Below, piece by piece: positions 44,501 through 57,620 of a DNA stretch of 64,000 bases (position 1 is its first letter; every line of letters starts with the position of its first letter). The position numbers were made by a program, and so were the translations under genes. The DNA is from Bagarius yarrelli (Eukaryota > Chordata > Actinopteri > Siluriformes > Sisoridae), in NCBI GenBank assembly GCA_005784505.1, contig VCAZ01000001.1, forward strand, positions 3,388,097 through 3,452,096, written 5' to 3'. The notes under the pieces are model-generated. The model was not told the DNA's origin and made no database searches. It worked only from the letters and a program-made list of their open reading frames with translations.

Positions 44501-47500
44501 CTATATATATCTATATCTATCTATCTCGTTACCCTGAAATAAATTGGCAACTGTACACCGTGACATGTAAATAAGTGGGGTGTGGCTAATTCACATTCAC
44601 GCTGCATGTGAGTCTGAGGGGAAACGCTGGGAGTTTGTTAGACAGATCAAGAACAACAAACAGACGATATATTTTTTTTAAACATTTACATATTTATATT
44701 TTTATATTATTATTATTATTTTATTTACTGTTCTTCCTGTTAATTTAAGTGGTGTTTATTTTATATCTATAAAAATGATGTTAATTAAAGAAAGTTTATA
44801 ATATCTTTTTCTCCACACAACTCTGAAATGTAACACAGTGGAATTTGTTCATATTTCATTTGCTATATTTATGAAGGCTAAAATAAACTAACGTATTTAC
44901 AGGGGCTTTAAACAAGTTATTTAAAACAATTTTGGGATCCTAAGGTTAAGTGGGGTGAAATTGCAATACTAAAGCATGCACAGACATCATATACAACTGT
45001 TCTGGAGCAACAGTTTAAAAAGGTATTTTTTTTATTTCTGGCATTTGGGCAGATGCCCTTATCCAGAGTGACTCTCATTTAACATTTTAAGTATGATGTT
45101 AAGTAAGGCTATTATGCGATTGTTTGACCAAACCTCAATTGTTAAATGCAACACTTTTATTAGCCACAAGGGGGAGCTGTGGTACTTGTAGCACCCTACT
45201 TTAACCAGAGTAAGTGAGTGGAGCGGCGTGATTTGAAAGCCGGAGCGTCTGGGTTTTCTGACGCTCCAAGTGCTCTTCAATAACGCGCCATCACCAGCGC
45301 TAACCACCCATAAGGGGCAGTGGTGGCTCAAATGGTTAAGGTGCTGAGTTGCTGATCTGAAGACCAGAAACACCTGGGTTCAAGCCCCACCACCGGCAAG
45401 CCAACCACTGTTGGGTCCTTGAGCAAGACCCTTAACCCTTCCTGCACCAGGGGCGCTGTATCATAGCTGACCCTGCGCTCTGACCCCCAACTTACTAAGA
45501 TGGGATATGCGAAAAACACTGCATTTCATTGGCTCTGTACACGTACCTTACACAATGACAATGAAGTTGAATATTATTTATTTATTTATTTATTTATAAT
45601 GCAACTGCAGAGAAAATAGATCGATCTATAGATTCATTCAAATAAAATAGTTTATATGTTTATAAGCACCACTGACAGGACATAAAATGCTTTAAGTTGC
45701 CTTTTTAATGCCTAATTGTGTTTCACAAACAATTAATTGTCGAAGCCCTAAAACAAACAATCACTAAAGCTTTAAATCAGCCAATAAATCATCATTATTG
45801 CAATTATTTCCTTGACAATTAATCGTCACCAAACTTTAATAATCGTGATAGCCCTAGTGTTAGGGGTCTTGCTCAGGGACCCAGCAGCGGCAGCTTGTAA
45901 CTGCATCATAAGGCTTTATTATACTTTATAAAGTAAGGCTTTATAATACAACTATATATATAATTGTAACTAAAGCTTTTACACGTTATGTGAAATTGTC
46001 TATAATGCTGAAGATGATGAAATCTTGTATAGGAGCAGGTTTGCTTATTTTATGCCTCTTTTTTTTTTTTTTGTCCCTAGTCTTCCTTTATCGGTGCCAT
46101 CGCTATTGGAGATCTGGTAAAAAGTACACTTGGACCAAAAGGAATGGTATGTAAATAGTTAAAATTATTTCTGTACTTATTTTGGGAAACTGTATCTTAT
46201 CGATCTTGTTCTGACCTGCTCATATGCTTTGCAGGACAAAATCCTTTTGGGTGGTGGACGTGAGGGATCTGTTACAGTAACCAACGACGGAGCCACCATT
46301 CTGAAAGCCATCGGTGTGGACAACCCTGCTGCTAAAGTACTGGTTGGTGAGTAAAAAATGCCTGTAAATATAACAGTTCCAAAATTTCTATGTTAATTGT
46401 TTTTCAGAAGACAAAACTCAAACTTTAAGCAGTCCTCATATAGGCTCGTCTACATTGTCTCGTTTTTAGATATGTCTAAGGTTCAGGATGATGAGGTTGG
46501 AGACGGCACTACGTCAGTCACCGTGTTAGCCGCAGAACTGCTCAGGGTGAGACATTAACGTCATTTAATTGATATGTTTCTAAAATCACTTTGTGACCTG
46601 GCTATTTTTTCTTAATGGTTGACTGATTCCATGTTGCTGTTTTTTAAAAAAAAAAAAAAAATTTAATTGAAACTAATATGTTTAAGTCTAGACAGGGCTC
46701 GCAAAATCCCTATCCCGATGTCCTGGGGTTATTGTGTCCGAGCTACCCAAATGTATTCCGTCCCAGCCTGTTGGGCTATCTTATAAAGAGGATAAACACT
46801 TTTCAATGCTTCTGCATTCTTTCCCGAAATATAGTTGGATGATTTTTGGTTTATGTAATTTTCTGGAATCTGGGATACACTATCAATATGTGGGTTATTA
46901 GAATTGCGTTTTTTTTTACCTTTCTTTTGATCCGCAATCAAACGAACTATGTATAATGAGTAGTGGTACTAAATTGACAAGATATTTGTCAGTGATGCTC
47001 CAGATCTATTGCACACCAATTCCTCAGACGTCGATATGTCAGTCGTTACCTAACCCTAGATGTGACGGAGATGCATGCATGCGCAGTGGCATCTGGAATA
47101 GGACGTTCAGTTAAAAATCAGTGGTTAACGTTTGTTGTACATAGGAAGCAGAGCTGCTGATTGGAAAGAAGATCCATCCTCAGATCATCATCTCGGGCTG
47201 GAGGAAGGCCACCCAGGCTGCTCGCGAGGCTCTGAAAGCGACTGCAGTGGACCATGGGTACGATTAACATCTCAGCAGTAACCATCTTATGAGTTCAACA
47301 ATAAATTTAGTAGAATGGTTGTTTGGCTAACATTTCTACAGCTTGTCTTCATATTGGTGGAAAATTTATCATTATCGCTGTAATAATTATTATAATAATA
47401 ATAATTAAACCACCAAAATTTGTGTTTTCATACACATAATGAAAAATAATGAAAAAAGCTGTTACAATCCTAATTCCATCACCTCTGATAACTAGCTATT

Positions 47501-50500
47501 ACCTTTTTTTAACAGAAACGATGAGGAAAAATTCCAGGAGGATCTTTTGAACATCGCCCGCACTACATTATCGTCCAAATTGCTTACACATCATAAAGAT
47601 CACTTTTCCAAGCTGGCAGTGCAGGCAGTCTTCCGGCTGAAGGGCTCTGGCAACCTGGAGGCCATCCATCTAATTAAGAAGCTGGGAGGGAGCCTAACAG
47701 ACTCCTACCTAGATGAAGGTCTGAATGTGAATTCCCTTTGAGAAACAAAGTTCAGATTTTTTAAAATCTTGGTTTTAATTTTGGATCTGCAGTTTTTTAA
47801 AAAATGCATTAAACTTTTCTGTCGTGACAGGATTTCTTCTTGACAAGAAGATCGGTGTAAATCAGCCCAAAAGGATTGAGAACGCAAACATCCTCATTGC
47901 CAACACTGGCATGGACACAGACAAGATCAAGGTGCTGCTTTAAGTCTTCCACTGCCTTTGTTTTTGCTCGAAAGTTATCGTTCTTAACGAGAACATTCCT
48001 ATTGACTGTCGGCGTGTGCGGTTTCTGCAGATCTTTGGATCCAGAGTGCGCGTCGACTCCACAGCAAAAGTGGCAGAAATTGAGTTGGCAGAAAAAGAAA
48101 AGATGAAGGAGAAAGTCGATCGCATTCTAAAGCATGGAATTAATTGCTTCATCAACAGGTACAAGGTGTACACTAGACGCACACGATGTTTAACCGTTAT
48201 ATGACAATTGGACACTGAATGTAATGAGAGAGAAAGCTGTGTATTGACAAGGACCTCGATACCCAACATATCACCATACATTGGTACAATATAACGATAT
48301 ATTGCAGTGCAATACATTTTGCAATATTAAAAAAAAAGGAACCGTAATGGCTCTTTTATTTTTTTAAGACAAAAGTCGTGCAAGTAACTACAGGAGTGGA
48401 GAAGGAAGTTGTTTGACACACACAAAGGGTTACTATTAAATATTAACCTAACCATAAAGCAGTATACAGTGTAATTTAAATATGTATTAATACTAGAGGT
48501 TAGACTATCGATACATTATCGTGAAACCAAATATTGCGTTAGTTAACTATATCGATTTTTTTTTTTTTTACACAGCCTTATATTAAGTTGCACTTCATTT
48601 AAAAATTCCCCTCTGTCTTCAGACAGCTGATCTACAACTACCCCGAGCAGCTGTTTGCTGCTGCCGGCGTCATGGCTATCGAGCATGCTGACTTTGCTGG
48701 AGTGGAAAGACTGGCATTGGTCACAGGTGTGTAGATAATGAATAAATGAATGTAGACTTGTGTGGAGTGTCAATCAATTTCTGCCTATATAGAAATAAGG
48801 AATAGCATAAAAATAATTGTAGGAATAATAATACTGTGGGTATTAAAGACAACAGGAGTATAAATCGCAACTAATAGGGCACAACTATGTTAGTGATATT
48901 TGCTTGAATACTTGTTAGATGAGAAAACAACAGCTAAATGTTTTTTTTCTTTTTGTGTTATTAAACAAAAAATAGTCATCTGCAGCTTTTTTGTTTAACC
49001 CTAAATTCATTTTTAGGAGGTGAGATCACATCCACTTTTGACCACCCTGAGCTGGTAAAGCTGGGCCACTGCAAACTCATTGAGGAAGTGATGATCGGGG
49101 AAGACACACTCATCCATTTCTCTGGAGTAGAGATGGGTAAGTCTCCACGCAGACTTTTGCCTACTTTTTATTGTGTGAATTTATTATTGTAAATTAAATG
49201 TAAGACTGAAATTATTTATTTTATTTTTTTTCTATTTATTTTCTCGTTTGGATACACAGTGTTTGCGTTTCCATACACTGATATACAATTAAACATTGAA
49301 ACAATCCAAAACACATTTTTAATTCCTATAAAATCTGTAATACCAGTACGAACTGTACATTCCTAACGAATCTCTATCGGTAGGTATGTATAAAATAATA
49401 TGCATGTATTCTGTAAGGTGAGGCCTGCACTATTGTTCTGCGTGGAGCTACACAGCAGATTCTGGACGAGGCTGAGCGTTCTCTCCATGACGCCTTGTGC
49501 GTTTTGGCTCAGACCATTAAGGAGACTCGCACAGTCTATGGAGGAGGTAAGTGGAGATTTTGAACACAACACTTTCTTTCTGCTTTAAATTCTTTCTGAT
49601 TTCAGGGAAACTCTCTAAACCCAGCATCTGCTTTACCTAAATTTACATTTACGGCATTCGGCAGACGCCCTTATCCAAAGCGACGTGCATTTCTCATTTA
49701 TACAACTCAGCTGGGGATTAGGAGCCTTGCTCGAGGGCCCAGCAGTGGTAATTCGGTAGCGCTGGGTGTCGAATCCTGGTCTTCCAATTAGCAATCTAAC
49801 ATCTTAGCAACTCCCCTCAGCTTCCTGTTACATGGGGGAAAAAATGTACAATGCATAGTTTTCATTAATTAGTTTAGTCTTGATAAAAGCACCCCTTTTC
49901 TTCCTCAAAGGTTGTTCAGAGATGTTGATGGCTAAAGCAGTGACCGATTTGGCCAGCAGAACCGCAGGAAAAGAAGCTGTGTCTATAGAGTCGTTTGCCA
50001 AAGCTTTGAGAATGGTGAGACTGATGATTTATTACTTATTGAGCACAATAAAAAAAAAATTGTTTTTACGATACTTTTATCCAAACTGATATAATTACCC
50101 AAGAATATAAGAATTTGGCAGACATTTATCATCTGTTTTAATTTCCACTACTGCCTAATCTAATGAACACAATTGTGTCGCAGCTGCCGACTATAATTGC
50201 GGATAACGCAGGTTATGACAGCGCAGACCTCGTGGCTCAACTCAGAGCAGCTCACCAGGAGAACAAATCCACTTTTGGTCTGGGTGAGTTCTGGCATAGT
50301 ATCACACACACACACACACACACACACAATCAGCAATGTAGCACAAAAAATAGAGCTCCTACTGATCTTCGACTCTGTGTCTTAGATATGACGCGTGGCA
50401 CTATTGGTGACATGGCTGAGCTGGGCATCACAGAGAGCTTCAAGGTGAAGACACAGGTATTGCTAAGCGCCGCTGAAGCAGCAGAGATGATTCTTCGTGT

Positions 50501-50804
50501 TGATGACATCATCAAGGCCGCACCAAGGTATGATGCATTTTTTTGCATAATAGTATTTACTTGTGGTGAATCTTAAAATAGAGCTCCTTAATTCATCGAT
50601 TGTTACCATGGAAACGTACGTCTTGCTTCTGTGACTCATGTTCTCGCTTGATTAGTAGTGCAATGCTAAATTTAGCTTTACGTGGTGAAACTCGCACTGC
50701 TAGTTCGCAGAGTTAGATCGTGAGTGTATGTGACCATATGTTATGACTCACCAGCTGTAAAACTGTCTTTCAGAAAACGGGTACCGGATCACCACCCATG
50801 CTAG
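42460..50804 (+). CDS. cct2: T-complex protein 1 subunit beta (CCT2)
   Basis: CCT2 is one of eight subunits of the cytosolic TRiC/CCT chaperonin, which folds actin, tubulin and other proteins with ATP. Sixteen exons: 42460-42462 (ATG only), 44158-44232, 46081-46146, 46235-46346, 46470-46546, 47145-47257, 47516-47718, 47831-47931, 48031-48158, 48623-48726, 49017-49136, 49418-49546, 49911-50014, 50184-50283, 50386-50527, 50774-50804. All junctions keep phase and give 535 residues, the human length. Landmarks: LVKSTLGPKGMDK, VTNDGATIL, VQDDEVGDGTTSVTVLAAEL (nucleotide site and catalytic Asp), KLLTHHKDHF, GVNQPKRIENANILIANTGM, EQLFAAAGVMAIEHADFAGV, GATQQILDEAERSLHDALCV, TIIADNAGYDSADLVAQL and the C-terminus KRVPDHHPC. 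No missing key residue. Poly(A) signal AATAAA at 50965-50970. Confidence 0.96.
43359..43562 (+). mobile_element. SINE-A, best-preserved copy
   Basis: GTGGTGACTCATGGTTAAGG (A box), GTGGGTTCGATTCCCAGCTC (B box), GGCCCTTAACCCCTTAATTG and tail GTAAGCTGCTCTGGATAAGA, CGTCTGCCAAATGCTGTGAT. Located in cct2 intron 1, which otherwise shows nothing beyond AT-rich sequence. Confidence 0.85.
45313..45573 (+). mobile_element. SINE-B, complete copy
   Basis: From GGGGCAGTGGTGGCTCAAAT to ATGACAATGAAGTTGAAT, followed by (TTTA)n. Complete tail CACTGCATTTCATTGGCTCT, GTACACGTACCTTACACAAT. A short reversed SINE-A tail (GCAGATGCCCTTATCCAGAG) lies at 45050-45080. cct2 intron 2; a TG/TA microsatellite is at 44470-44525. 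Confidence 0.85.
49645..49825 (-). mobile_element. SINE-A, reverse copy
   Basis: Reverse-strand copy in cct2 intron 12: GGCAGACGCCCTTATCCAAA, GGGGATTAGGAGCCTTGC and GTCGAATCCTGGTCTTCCAA are complements of the tail, body and B-box region. Confidence 0.75.
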
Positions 50805-51299
50805 AAGAACAGAAGAGTGTGGAAAGCAGCCTGTGTATTTATTACCTGCAATGGCCTCTTTCTTCTCTAGGATTTAAGTTAGTGTGTCGCACAGTTAGCA
50901 CTGTAGATGCTACCTGTGTCCTGCTATTCAACCATGAGCCTGTGGCATTCTTTGTTTACTCAGTAATAAAACGTCAGAAACTGTTCCTGTTCCTTGTCTC
51001 ATTTTTTCTTCCTTCATCTCTACTGACAGCTGGGATACCAAAGTTTTGCATATTTACACGCCAGTTGTCCTTTTTTTTTTCCGAATTACTTGGTGTTTAT
51101 TAAATAAATCCTTATGTGTCTTGTTTAAATAAGCAGATAGTGTTTGGTGTCATGGCCACCTGAAATAAGTCCAACATTTACTTTGACCTGTTGAGATTGG
51201 TTGGCATCGGTTCTAGCATGTTTCTATTGCATCATCTTTTCTGTGTGAACGCATTATAAACCTGCTGAAAGAACGAAAGACGATGTCAAGCGATCTAAG

Positions 51300-54200
51300 A
51301 TGAAGCGAATACTGCTCCTGCTGCTGTCATCTCTGTGTTCTGTTCATGGCTTAGTGAGGTAAGAAAATATATAGAGAAGTTGCTGGTGATAAAGTTTAAG
51401 TGTCCTGGAGAGTAAAAATGGGTAATGTCAATAAAAGAGTTTTTTTTGGTACACATTTGGAACTAAGGGTACCTCTGATGAAGATGGCCACCCTGAGGAG
51501 TCATTTAAGAGCAACTAACCAGCTGAATGATTTTCTAAAGGATCATCGGGTGGATGCGTTCTCTCGCCGTTATGCCCAGTGTTACCCGTTTAACTTGGAA
51601 TCTCTCAAACCTGGCAAAGCAGCACAGCGACTCTATAACTTCATGGATGTGAGTACTTTTATAACAGTGTAAGGTTATTCATGTGGAAAAGGTCATTATG
51701 GGTTCATTTTCCAGAGTGTTTAGTTACAGTAAAGATAATAAAACTAAGCCTTTGGCCCTGATTACCATCTCAAATTGAGCGTATATAAACGATACATTAC
51801 AGCTAAAACGTTTATCTGTTCTGCATAATGATGTCCTCGCTGCTCTGACTTATATAGACTTGTATGACTTATACATGTATGTGTGTGTGTATATATGTGT
51901 GTGTGTGTATATATATGAATGAAATTTTCTTATTAAATACTTTGTTCTTTACATACAAAAATTATCAATGAAAATCTGGTTTATTAACCCATGGAGGTCT
52001 GGATTTGGAGTCACACTCAAAATTGAAGTGGGAAAACACACTACAGGCTGATCCAACTTTGATGTAATGTCCTTAAAAAATAGTCAAAATGAGGCTCAGT
52101 AGTGTGTGTGTGGCCTCCACGTGCCTGTATGACCTCCCTACAACGCCTGGGCATTCTCCTGATGAGGTTGCGGATGGTCTCCTGAGGGATCTCCTCCCAG
52201 ACCTGGACTAAAGCATCCGCCAACTCCTGGACAGTCTGTGGTGAATTTGCCAATCTTGGTGTTCTCTGGCAAATGCCAAACGTCCTGCACGGTGTTGGGC
52301 TGTAAGCACGACCCCCACCTGTGGTTGTCGGAGCCTTATACCACCCTCATGGAGTCTGTTTCTGACCGTTTGAGCAGACACATGCACATTTGGGGCCTGC
52401 TGGAGGTCATTTTGCAGGGCTCTGGCAGTGCTCCTCCTGTTCCTCCTTGCACAAAGGCAGAGGTAGCGGTCCTGCTGCTGGGTTGTTGCCCTCCTACGGC
52501 CTCCTCCACGTCTCCTGATGTACTGGCCTGTCTCCTGGTAGCGCCTCCATGCTCTGGACACTACGCTGACAGACACAGCAAACCTTCTTGCCACAGCTCG
52601 CATTGATGTGCCATCCTGGATGAGCTGCACTACCTGAGCCACTTGTTGTTGACTCCGTCTCATGCTACCACTAGAGTGAAAGCACCGCCGGCATTCAAAA
52701 GTGACCAAAACATCAGCCAGAAAGCACAGGAACTGAGAAGTGGGCACCACCTGCAGAACCACTCATTTATTGGGGGTGTCTTGCTATTTGCCTATAATTT
52801 CCACCTGTTGTCTAGTCCATTTGCACAACAGCATGTGAAATAGATTGTCAATCATATATACACATATTTACATATTTACATATATACATATTTACATATA
52901 TTTACATATACATTATATATATATAAACTCTTTTAAAGTCTGTTATTATTGCATAACAGATCAGCTTCCTAGCTGTAATGCATCGTGTACCTCCAGTGAC
53001 CAGGCCACACTGATTTGGGCTACAAACGCTCATCCTTGTGTTAACTATTGCATTTTGCTATAACACTGATCTATTTCAGGCCTGTATAACTAAGCACATA
53101 TGTTGGATGGTATGTTGTGAAGGCACAGTACTATGGCCAGATCAGTCTGGGAACACCGGAGCAGAACTTTACCGTGATCTTCGACACCGGATCTGCTGAT
53201 TTGTGGGTGCCGTCATCTTACTGTGTCAGTCAAGCATGTGGTAAAATACACATTCCTTAATTTTTTTTGGTTTTAAAAAACGAATGCTGAACATTTTAAA
53301 TGTCTCGAAGCGTAAATATAACACATTACTACCCTCATCTGCCTTAATCAAATGTATTGTAATGATTCTCCCAGTTAAAATTGAGTCCTGGTTATTCTCA
53401 GCACATTTTCCACTGTTCATTTCTTTAATGTGCGCACTGCTGGATTGCTTTTGCAAAGTCAGCCCATTTTTTTTTTTTTTTTTGACTGTTGGTTTTTTCG
53501 TCAGCGGTCACTGTGTTTCTGTCCTGGCACAGATGCACATCACAGGTTCAAGGCTGTGGATTCAAGCACCTACATCCACGATGGCCGAATCTTTGGCATT
53601 CACTACGGCTCTGGACACCTGCTAGGCGTAATAGCGAAAGATAAGCTGAGGGTAAAGCTACAGACACTACAAACTGGAAGCTAATAAATCAGACCTGCTC
53701 ACTGTGTACACTTCAGTTCAGAAAAGAAGTAGAGAAATAGTTTTAATATTTAAGAATATATATATTTTTTAATAATGGCAGCCAAAATTACTTTTTCATT
53801 ATATCGACTGTATATCTTAATTTGATGTAGTTGTTCAGTCTGTAGGGTTGTTGTTGCATACCTCTGCTGAGTCTGTGTTCTGTAATGGTGTCATGTTGTG
53901 TAGGTGGGCTCTATTATTCTGACAGATCAAGTGTTCGGAGAGTCAGTGTATGAGCCAGGCATGTCCTTTGTCATGACCAAGTTTGACGGGGTTTTGGGCC
54001 TCAGTTACCCAGCACTGGCTGAGGAACTTGGAGCACCGGTATTTGACAACATGATGAAACAGAACAAAGTGGAGAAGCCCATGTTCTCCTTTTACCTCAG
54101 TAGGTGAGCATAAACATTAAGGAACAAGAGAAACTGAGGCTGTGTAATAGTACAATCAGAAACTGTAATTTGCCTCGTATGGCCATATATAAACATACTT

Positions 54201-54596
54201 TATATGTATTACTTTTCCCTTTCTATACTTTATATAACAAGTCAAATATTGAATTGTCCAGTATTGTACAGGTGATTTAGTTTATCTAGGCTGTATAATG
54301 CATAATGATTCTACTACTAGTAGTATTACTAATACTGTTAATAAAACCCGGAGTGATCCACCCCCGGGATCAGATCCCTCAGACTCATAAGGGTGAAACA
54401 GAGCTGTGGTTTTTGTTCTGCAGGAATGTTAACAGTACTGGTCTGGGAGGAGAACTGTTTTTGGGAGGTGTGGATGAAGAGCTCTTTACACCTCCTATCA
54501 ACTGGTCTCCAGTCACCATGAAAGGCTACTGGCAGATCAAATTAGAGGAGTAAGTTCACTGCTGTCTTTCAAATGTCCTTTGTGTATGTATGTATA

Positions 54597-54627
<31 letters not shown>

Positions 54628-55905
54628 GCATGTATATGTAGAAAGACATGAATAGATGGATAGATAGATGGATGGAGAAAGAGGGGGGGGGAGGAAAAAA
54701 ACATGCTGAAAGCCAAGTGGTTTGCTATAATATTTGACATTGTATTTTACTCTAACAAATTGTTACACACACACACACATATGATTCCCCTCCGTTTTTT
54801 TTTTTTAGAGTCAAGGTTCAGGGACGTGCTACCTTCTGTCACTCTCACAGCTGCCAGGCGATTGTCGACACAGGGACGACTCTCATCACTGGACCATCAG
54901 CTTACATCCTATACCTTCAGCAGCTCATTGGAGCTACGCCGACCCCCATAGGAGAGGTGACGGCGTCTTCAATTTTCTTATTATAAAACTTTTCAGTGTG
55001 ATTGAAAAAAAATCCTTAAATTACCGTGAAGAACAGGCGAGTCGGTGTGTTAATGTGGAGGTAAAGTTTACCATTGTGCTGCATCCCAAGAATAAAACAC
55101 AGCTGTCAGTGAAAAAAAACGATAATCTGTTAAAACACTCAATTCAGCAACTATTATTATTGTTACAGCTGATTTATAATACATTTAATAGTGTTTTTGC
55201 ACATTTACTGAAGCTGGAATGGGGTAACTTTCTCTAAAGAGTTATGGCTCATGGTTAAGGTTTTGGACTACCATCCCGAAGATTGGGTTCGATTACCGGC
55301 TCCACCAAGCCACCACGGCTGGGCCCCTGAGCAAGGCCCTTAACCCCCGATTGCTCTGGATAAGATGCTGTAACTGTAAAAAGATGTTTGTGTACGATTT
55401 ATGGGAAAGTAAGAAACTTATTAATACCATCACTTTTTCATGATCATCCCAAGCTGCAGTGTGTTGTTTTGTTAGGTCATGACAGGATCTTAGCTTGGCT
55501 AAACTTTTGTCCGTTGCAATTGATGTTGTGAAACCGTGAAATAAGCAAGGTTCTGTAATGACTTAATAAAACAATACATTGCAGCTTGTGATGTTCATGA
55601 GAACGTCCTACATAAGGAAATAAAACCTTTGCGGAGATGCACTTCTAGGAAAATACACAACTTAAAAATTTCACCTTCGGTAACGGGACATTATGGCACC
55701 CTGCTGTTGGTTAATTTTCTAATTTGTAATTCCTATCACACTTCATTTATTCGCCTGGCTAACATATTAGTCTAAACGGAAATATGTTTTGGGTTACAGT
55801 ATCTGGTTAACTGCACCAGGATCAGCAGTTTGCCTGTGCTGTCTTTCGTACTTAATGATGTAGAGTATGCCCTTACAGCAGATGCATATATCCGCAGAGT
55901 GAGTA

Positions 55906-55944
<39 letters not shown>

Positions 55945-56392
55945 AGTCTTTCCCAGTGCAGTGGTTCCCAAAATAGGGGAGCGCAAAGTTATAATACAGG
56001 GAGTGCAGAAAGGCTAGTGTAATTTTTTTTTCTTTTAGGGCGAGATAGAGCGAGAGTGAGGTGTGTTTTTTTTAATAGGCCCAATAGGGGACTCCCAAAA
56101 AAAAAAGTTTGGGAATCACTGTCTTGGTGTAAGACCATACGTCATACATACTTGAATACATCGTACATTACTGTAGCATTAAAAGTCTTTTTTTTCTGTG
56201 TAGGATATAATAAACGGACAAGAAATTTGCATAAGCGGCTTCCAAGCGACAGATATAATGTCTCCATTAGGACCTATCTGGATTCTTGGGGACGTTTTTC
56301 TCTCACAGGTTTACAGTATCTATGATCGGGGTGAGGACCGGGTTGGCTTTGCTCAACTCTCTGACAAGGTCAAGGCTCGTTCGACTCATTAA
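51300..56392 (+). CDS. Secreted or lysosomal aspartic protease, cathepsin E/nothepsin type
   Basis: A pepsin-family (A1) endopeptidase, 412 residues in nine exons: 51300-51358, 51468-51648, 53123-53240, 53533-53651, 53904-54103, 54424-54549, 54809-54956, 55800-55898, 56204-56392, the classic A1 exon plan. Residues 1-17 form a signal peptide (MKRILLLLLSSLCSVHG), followed by a basic propeptide. Both catalytic motifs are intact: IFDTGSADLWVPS and AIVDTGTTLITGPS; flap tyrosine in FGIHYGSGHLLG. YAQCYPF places a cysteine where cathepsin E has its dimer-forming one. Sequons include NFT, NST and NCT. Body blocks FDGVLGLSYPALA, VFDNMMKQNKVEKPMFSFYL and IWILGDVFLSQVYSIYDRG resemble cathepsin E and cathepsin D. 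I cannot choose between ctse and the fish gene nots, so no symbol is given. Exon 2's acceptor (ACTAAG) is weak. Confidence 0.87.
51915..52843 (-). mobile_element. Tc1/mariner element, internally deleted
   Basis: In intron 2 of the protease. The reverse strand encodes a transposase N-terminus from about 52658 (MRRSQQQVAQVVQLIQDGTS, helix-turn-helix VVSRAWRRYQETG, then NRRSTARALQNDL, LTAQHRAGRLAFAREHQDWQ) and, after 52245, the C-terminal end (TVQELADALVQVWEEIPQET). The middle with the DDE acidic residues is gone. Outer non-coding parts remain (TCCACCTGTTGTCTAGTCCA near 52800; ACCCATGGAGGTCTGGATTT near 51990). It cannot transpose by itself. Confidence 0.85.
55240..55385 (+). mobile_element. SINE-A copy
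   Basis: GGCTCATGGTTAAGGTTTTG, GGGTTCGATTACCGGCTCCA and GCAAGGCCCTTAACCCCCGA. Protease intron 7. Confidence 0.8.
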
Positions 56393-56784
56393 CAGTGAAC
56401 ATCTAACTTCCTCAGTTATTACATGTGAAGGGAATAACACTGACCTAATAAATCATTAAAACATGCATTTCAGTGCCATCTCTTATCTCTTAAAATTATT
56501 TTTGATTATAAGGTAACTGATTAGATGAACAGCTTATTCACAGTGAAATATATGTCTGATAATGTTCTATGTGTTTAAGACAAAAACTCATCATATTGGA
56601 CAAGAATGTGCAGGTTTTCCTCTTCTTGACAAAGATGGCTTCAGTGATGACAAATATTAAACAGTCCATAGCGTGTGTGATACAGCGTGTGTGTGGGCAA
56701 TTCTTAAAAAAAAAATGATCTCATAGTAATTCCTAGTAAGTGTATTTGTATATATTGCAAGATTTCTTGTCCGGATAAAGAGGA

Positions 56785-56970
56785 ATTAATGATCGCTTAG
56801 TGAGAAAAGTGTTGGTCTGCAGTTCAGAAGATTATGAGTTCAATCCCCAGCACCGCCAAGCTGGGCCCCTGAGCATGGCCCTTAAGCTTCAACTGCAGAG
56901 TCGAAAGAAATTAGATAATGTAGATCGCCATAAATAAGAGCGTCTGCCAAATGCCTGAAACGTAAATGTT
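56785..56970 (+). mobile_element. SINE-A copy, diverged
   Basis: CGCTTAGTGAGAAAAGTGTT, GAGTTCAATCCCCAGCACCG, GGCCCTTAAGCTTCAACTGC and tail GAGCGTCTGCCAAATGCCTG. Downstream of the protease. Confidence 0.75.
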
Positions 56971-57224
56971 ATCTGCCATTGCAATGCTCTTTCTGTCCAC
57001 ATGGTGGATACATGAGGTAGTTAAAATCAGAAAGACAACAACCACCATTACAAATCAAGGAGAAGCTATAGCACCTTTCCATTGCCCAGGGTCGCTTTAC
57101 ATAGTACATGACATCACAGACAGTACAACACATTAGGCCAAAGGAAGCCACATTATCACGGCCTTAAAGGTGGACACAGATGATGTATTTTGAGTGTAAG
57201 TGGTAGTGCAATAATCGCGACGTG

Positions 57225-57620
57225 AGGTGATTAAGGTGATCCATGAATCAAGATCTCAGCATTAGCTGGAGTTGGAGAAGATCGAAGGTGTGCAATATTA
57301 CGAAGAGGTTTTAAGAAGAGAAGAGATGCAAGAGGCAAAATACAGTGATAAGTCAAATAAGACACCAAGATTACGAACAGTTTGAGAGGTCTTAACATTA
57401 ACCCCATCAATTTTATAGGACAGGTCCATCCTTTTGATTGATGTAGCAGAGCCAATTATTAATAATTCAGTTTTGTTATTATTTAGTTTAAGAAAATTCA
57501 AGGACATCCAAGGTTTGCTATCCCTGATGCGTGCAGTAAGTGAATCAGGCAGTGGTGGCCTATCAGAGCTGGTGGTTAGATAAATTTGTATGTCATCAGC
57601 ATACCAATGGAGCATGCAGT
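57225..57620 (-). pseudogene. LINE reverse transcriptase fragment (L2/Rex-like)
   Basis: Reverse-strand translation gives WYADDIQIYLTTSS (the YADD active site of reverse transcriptase), LNFLKLNNNKTELLIIGSAT and TVRNLGVLFDLSLYF. After a frameshift it reads RNIAHLRSSPTPANAEILIH. This is the C-terminal third of a non-LTR reverse transcriptase, disabled by the shift and truncation. Confidence 0.8.
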
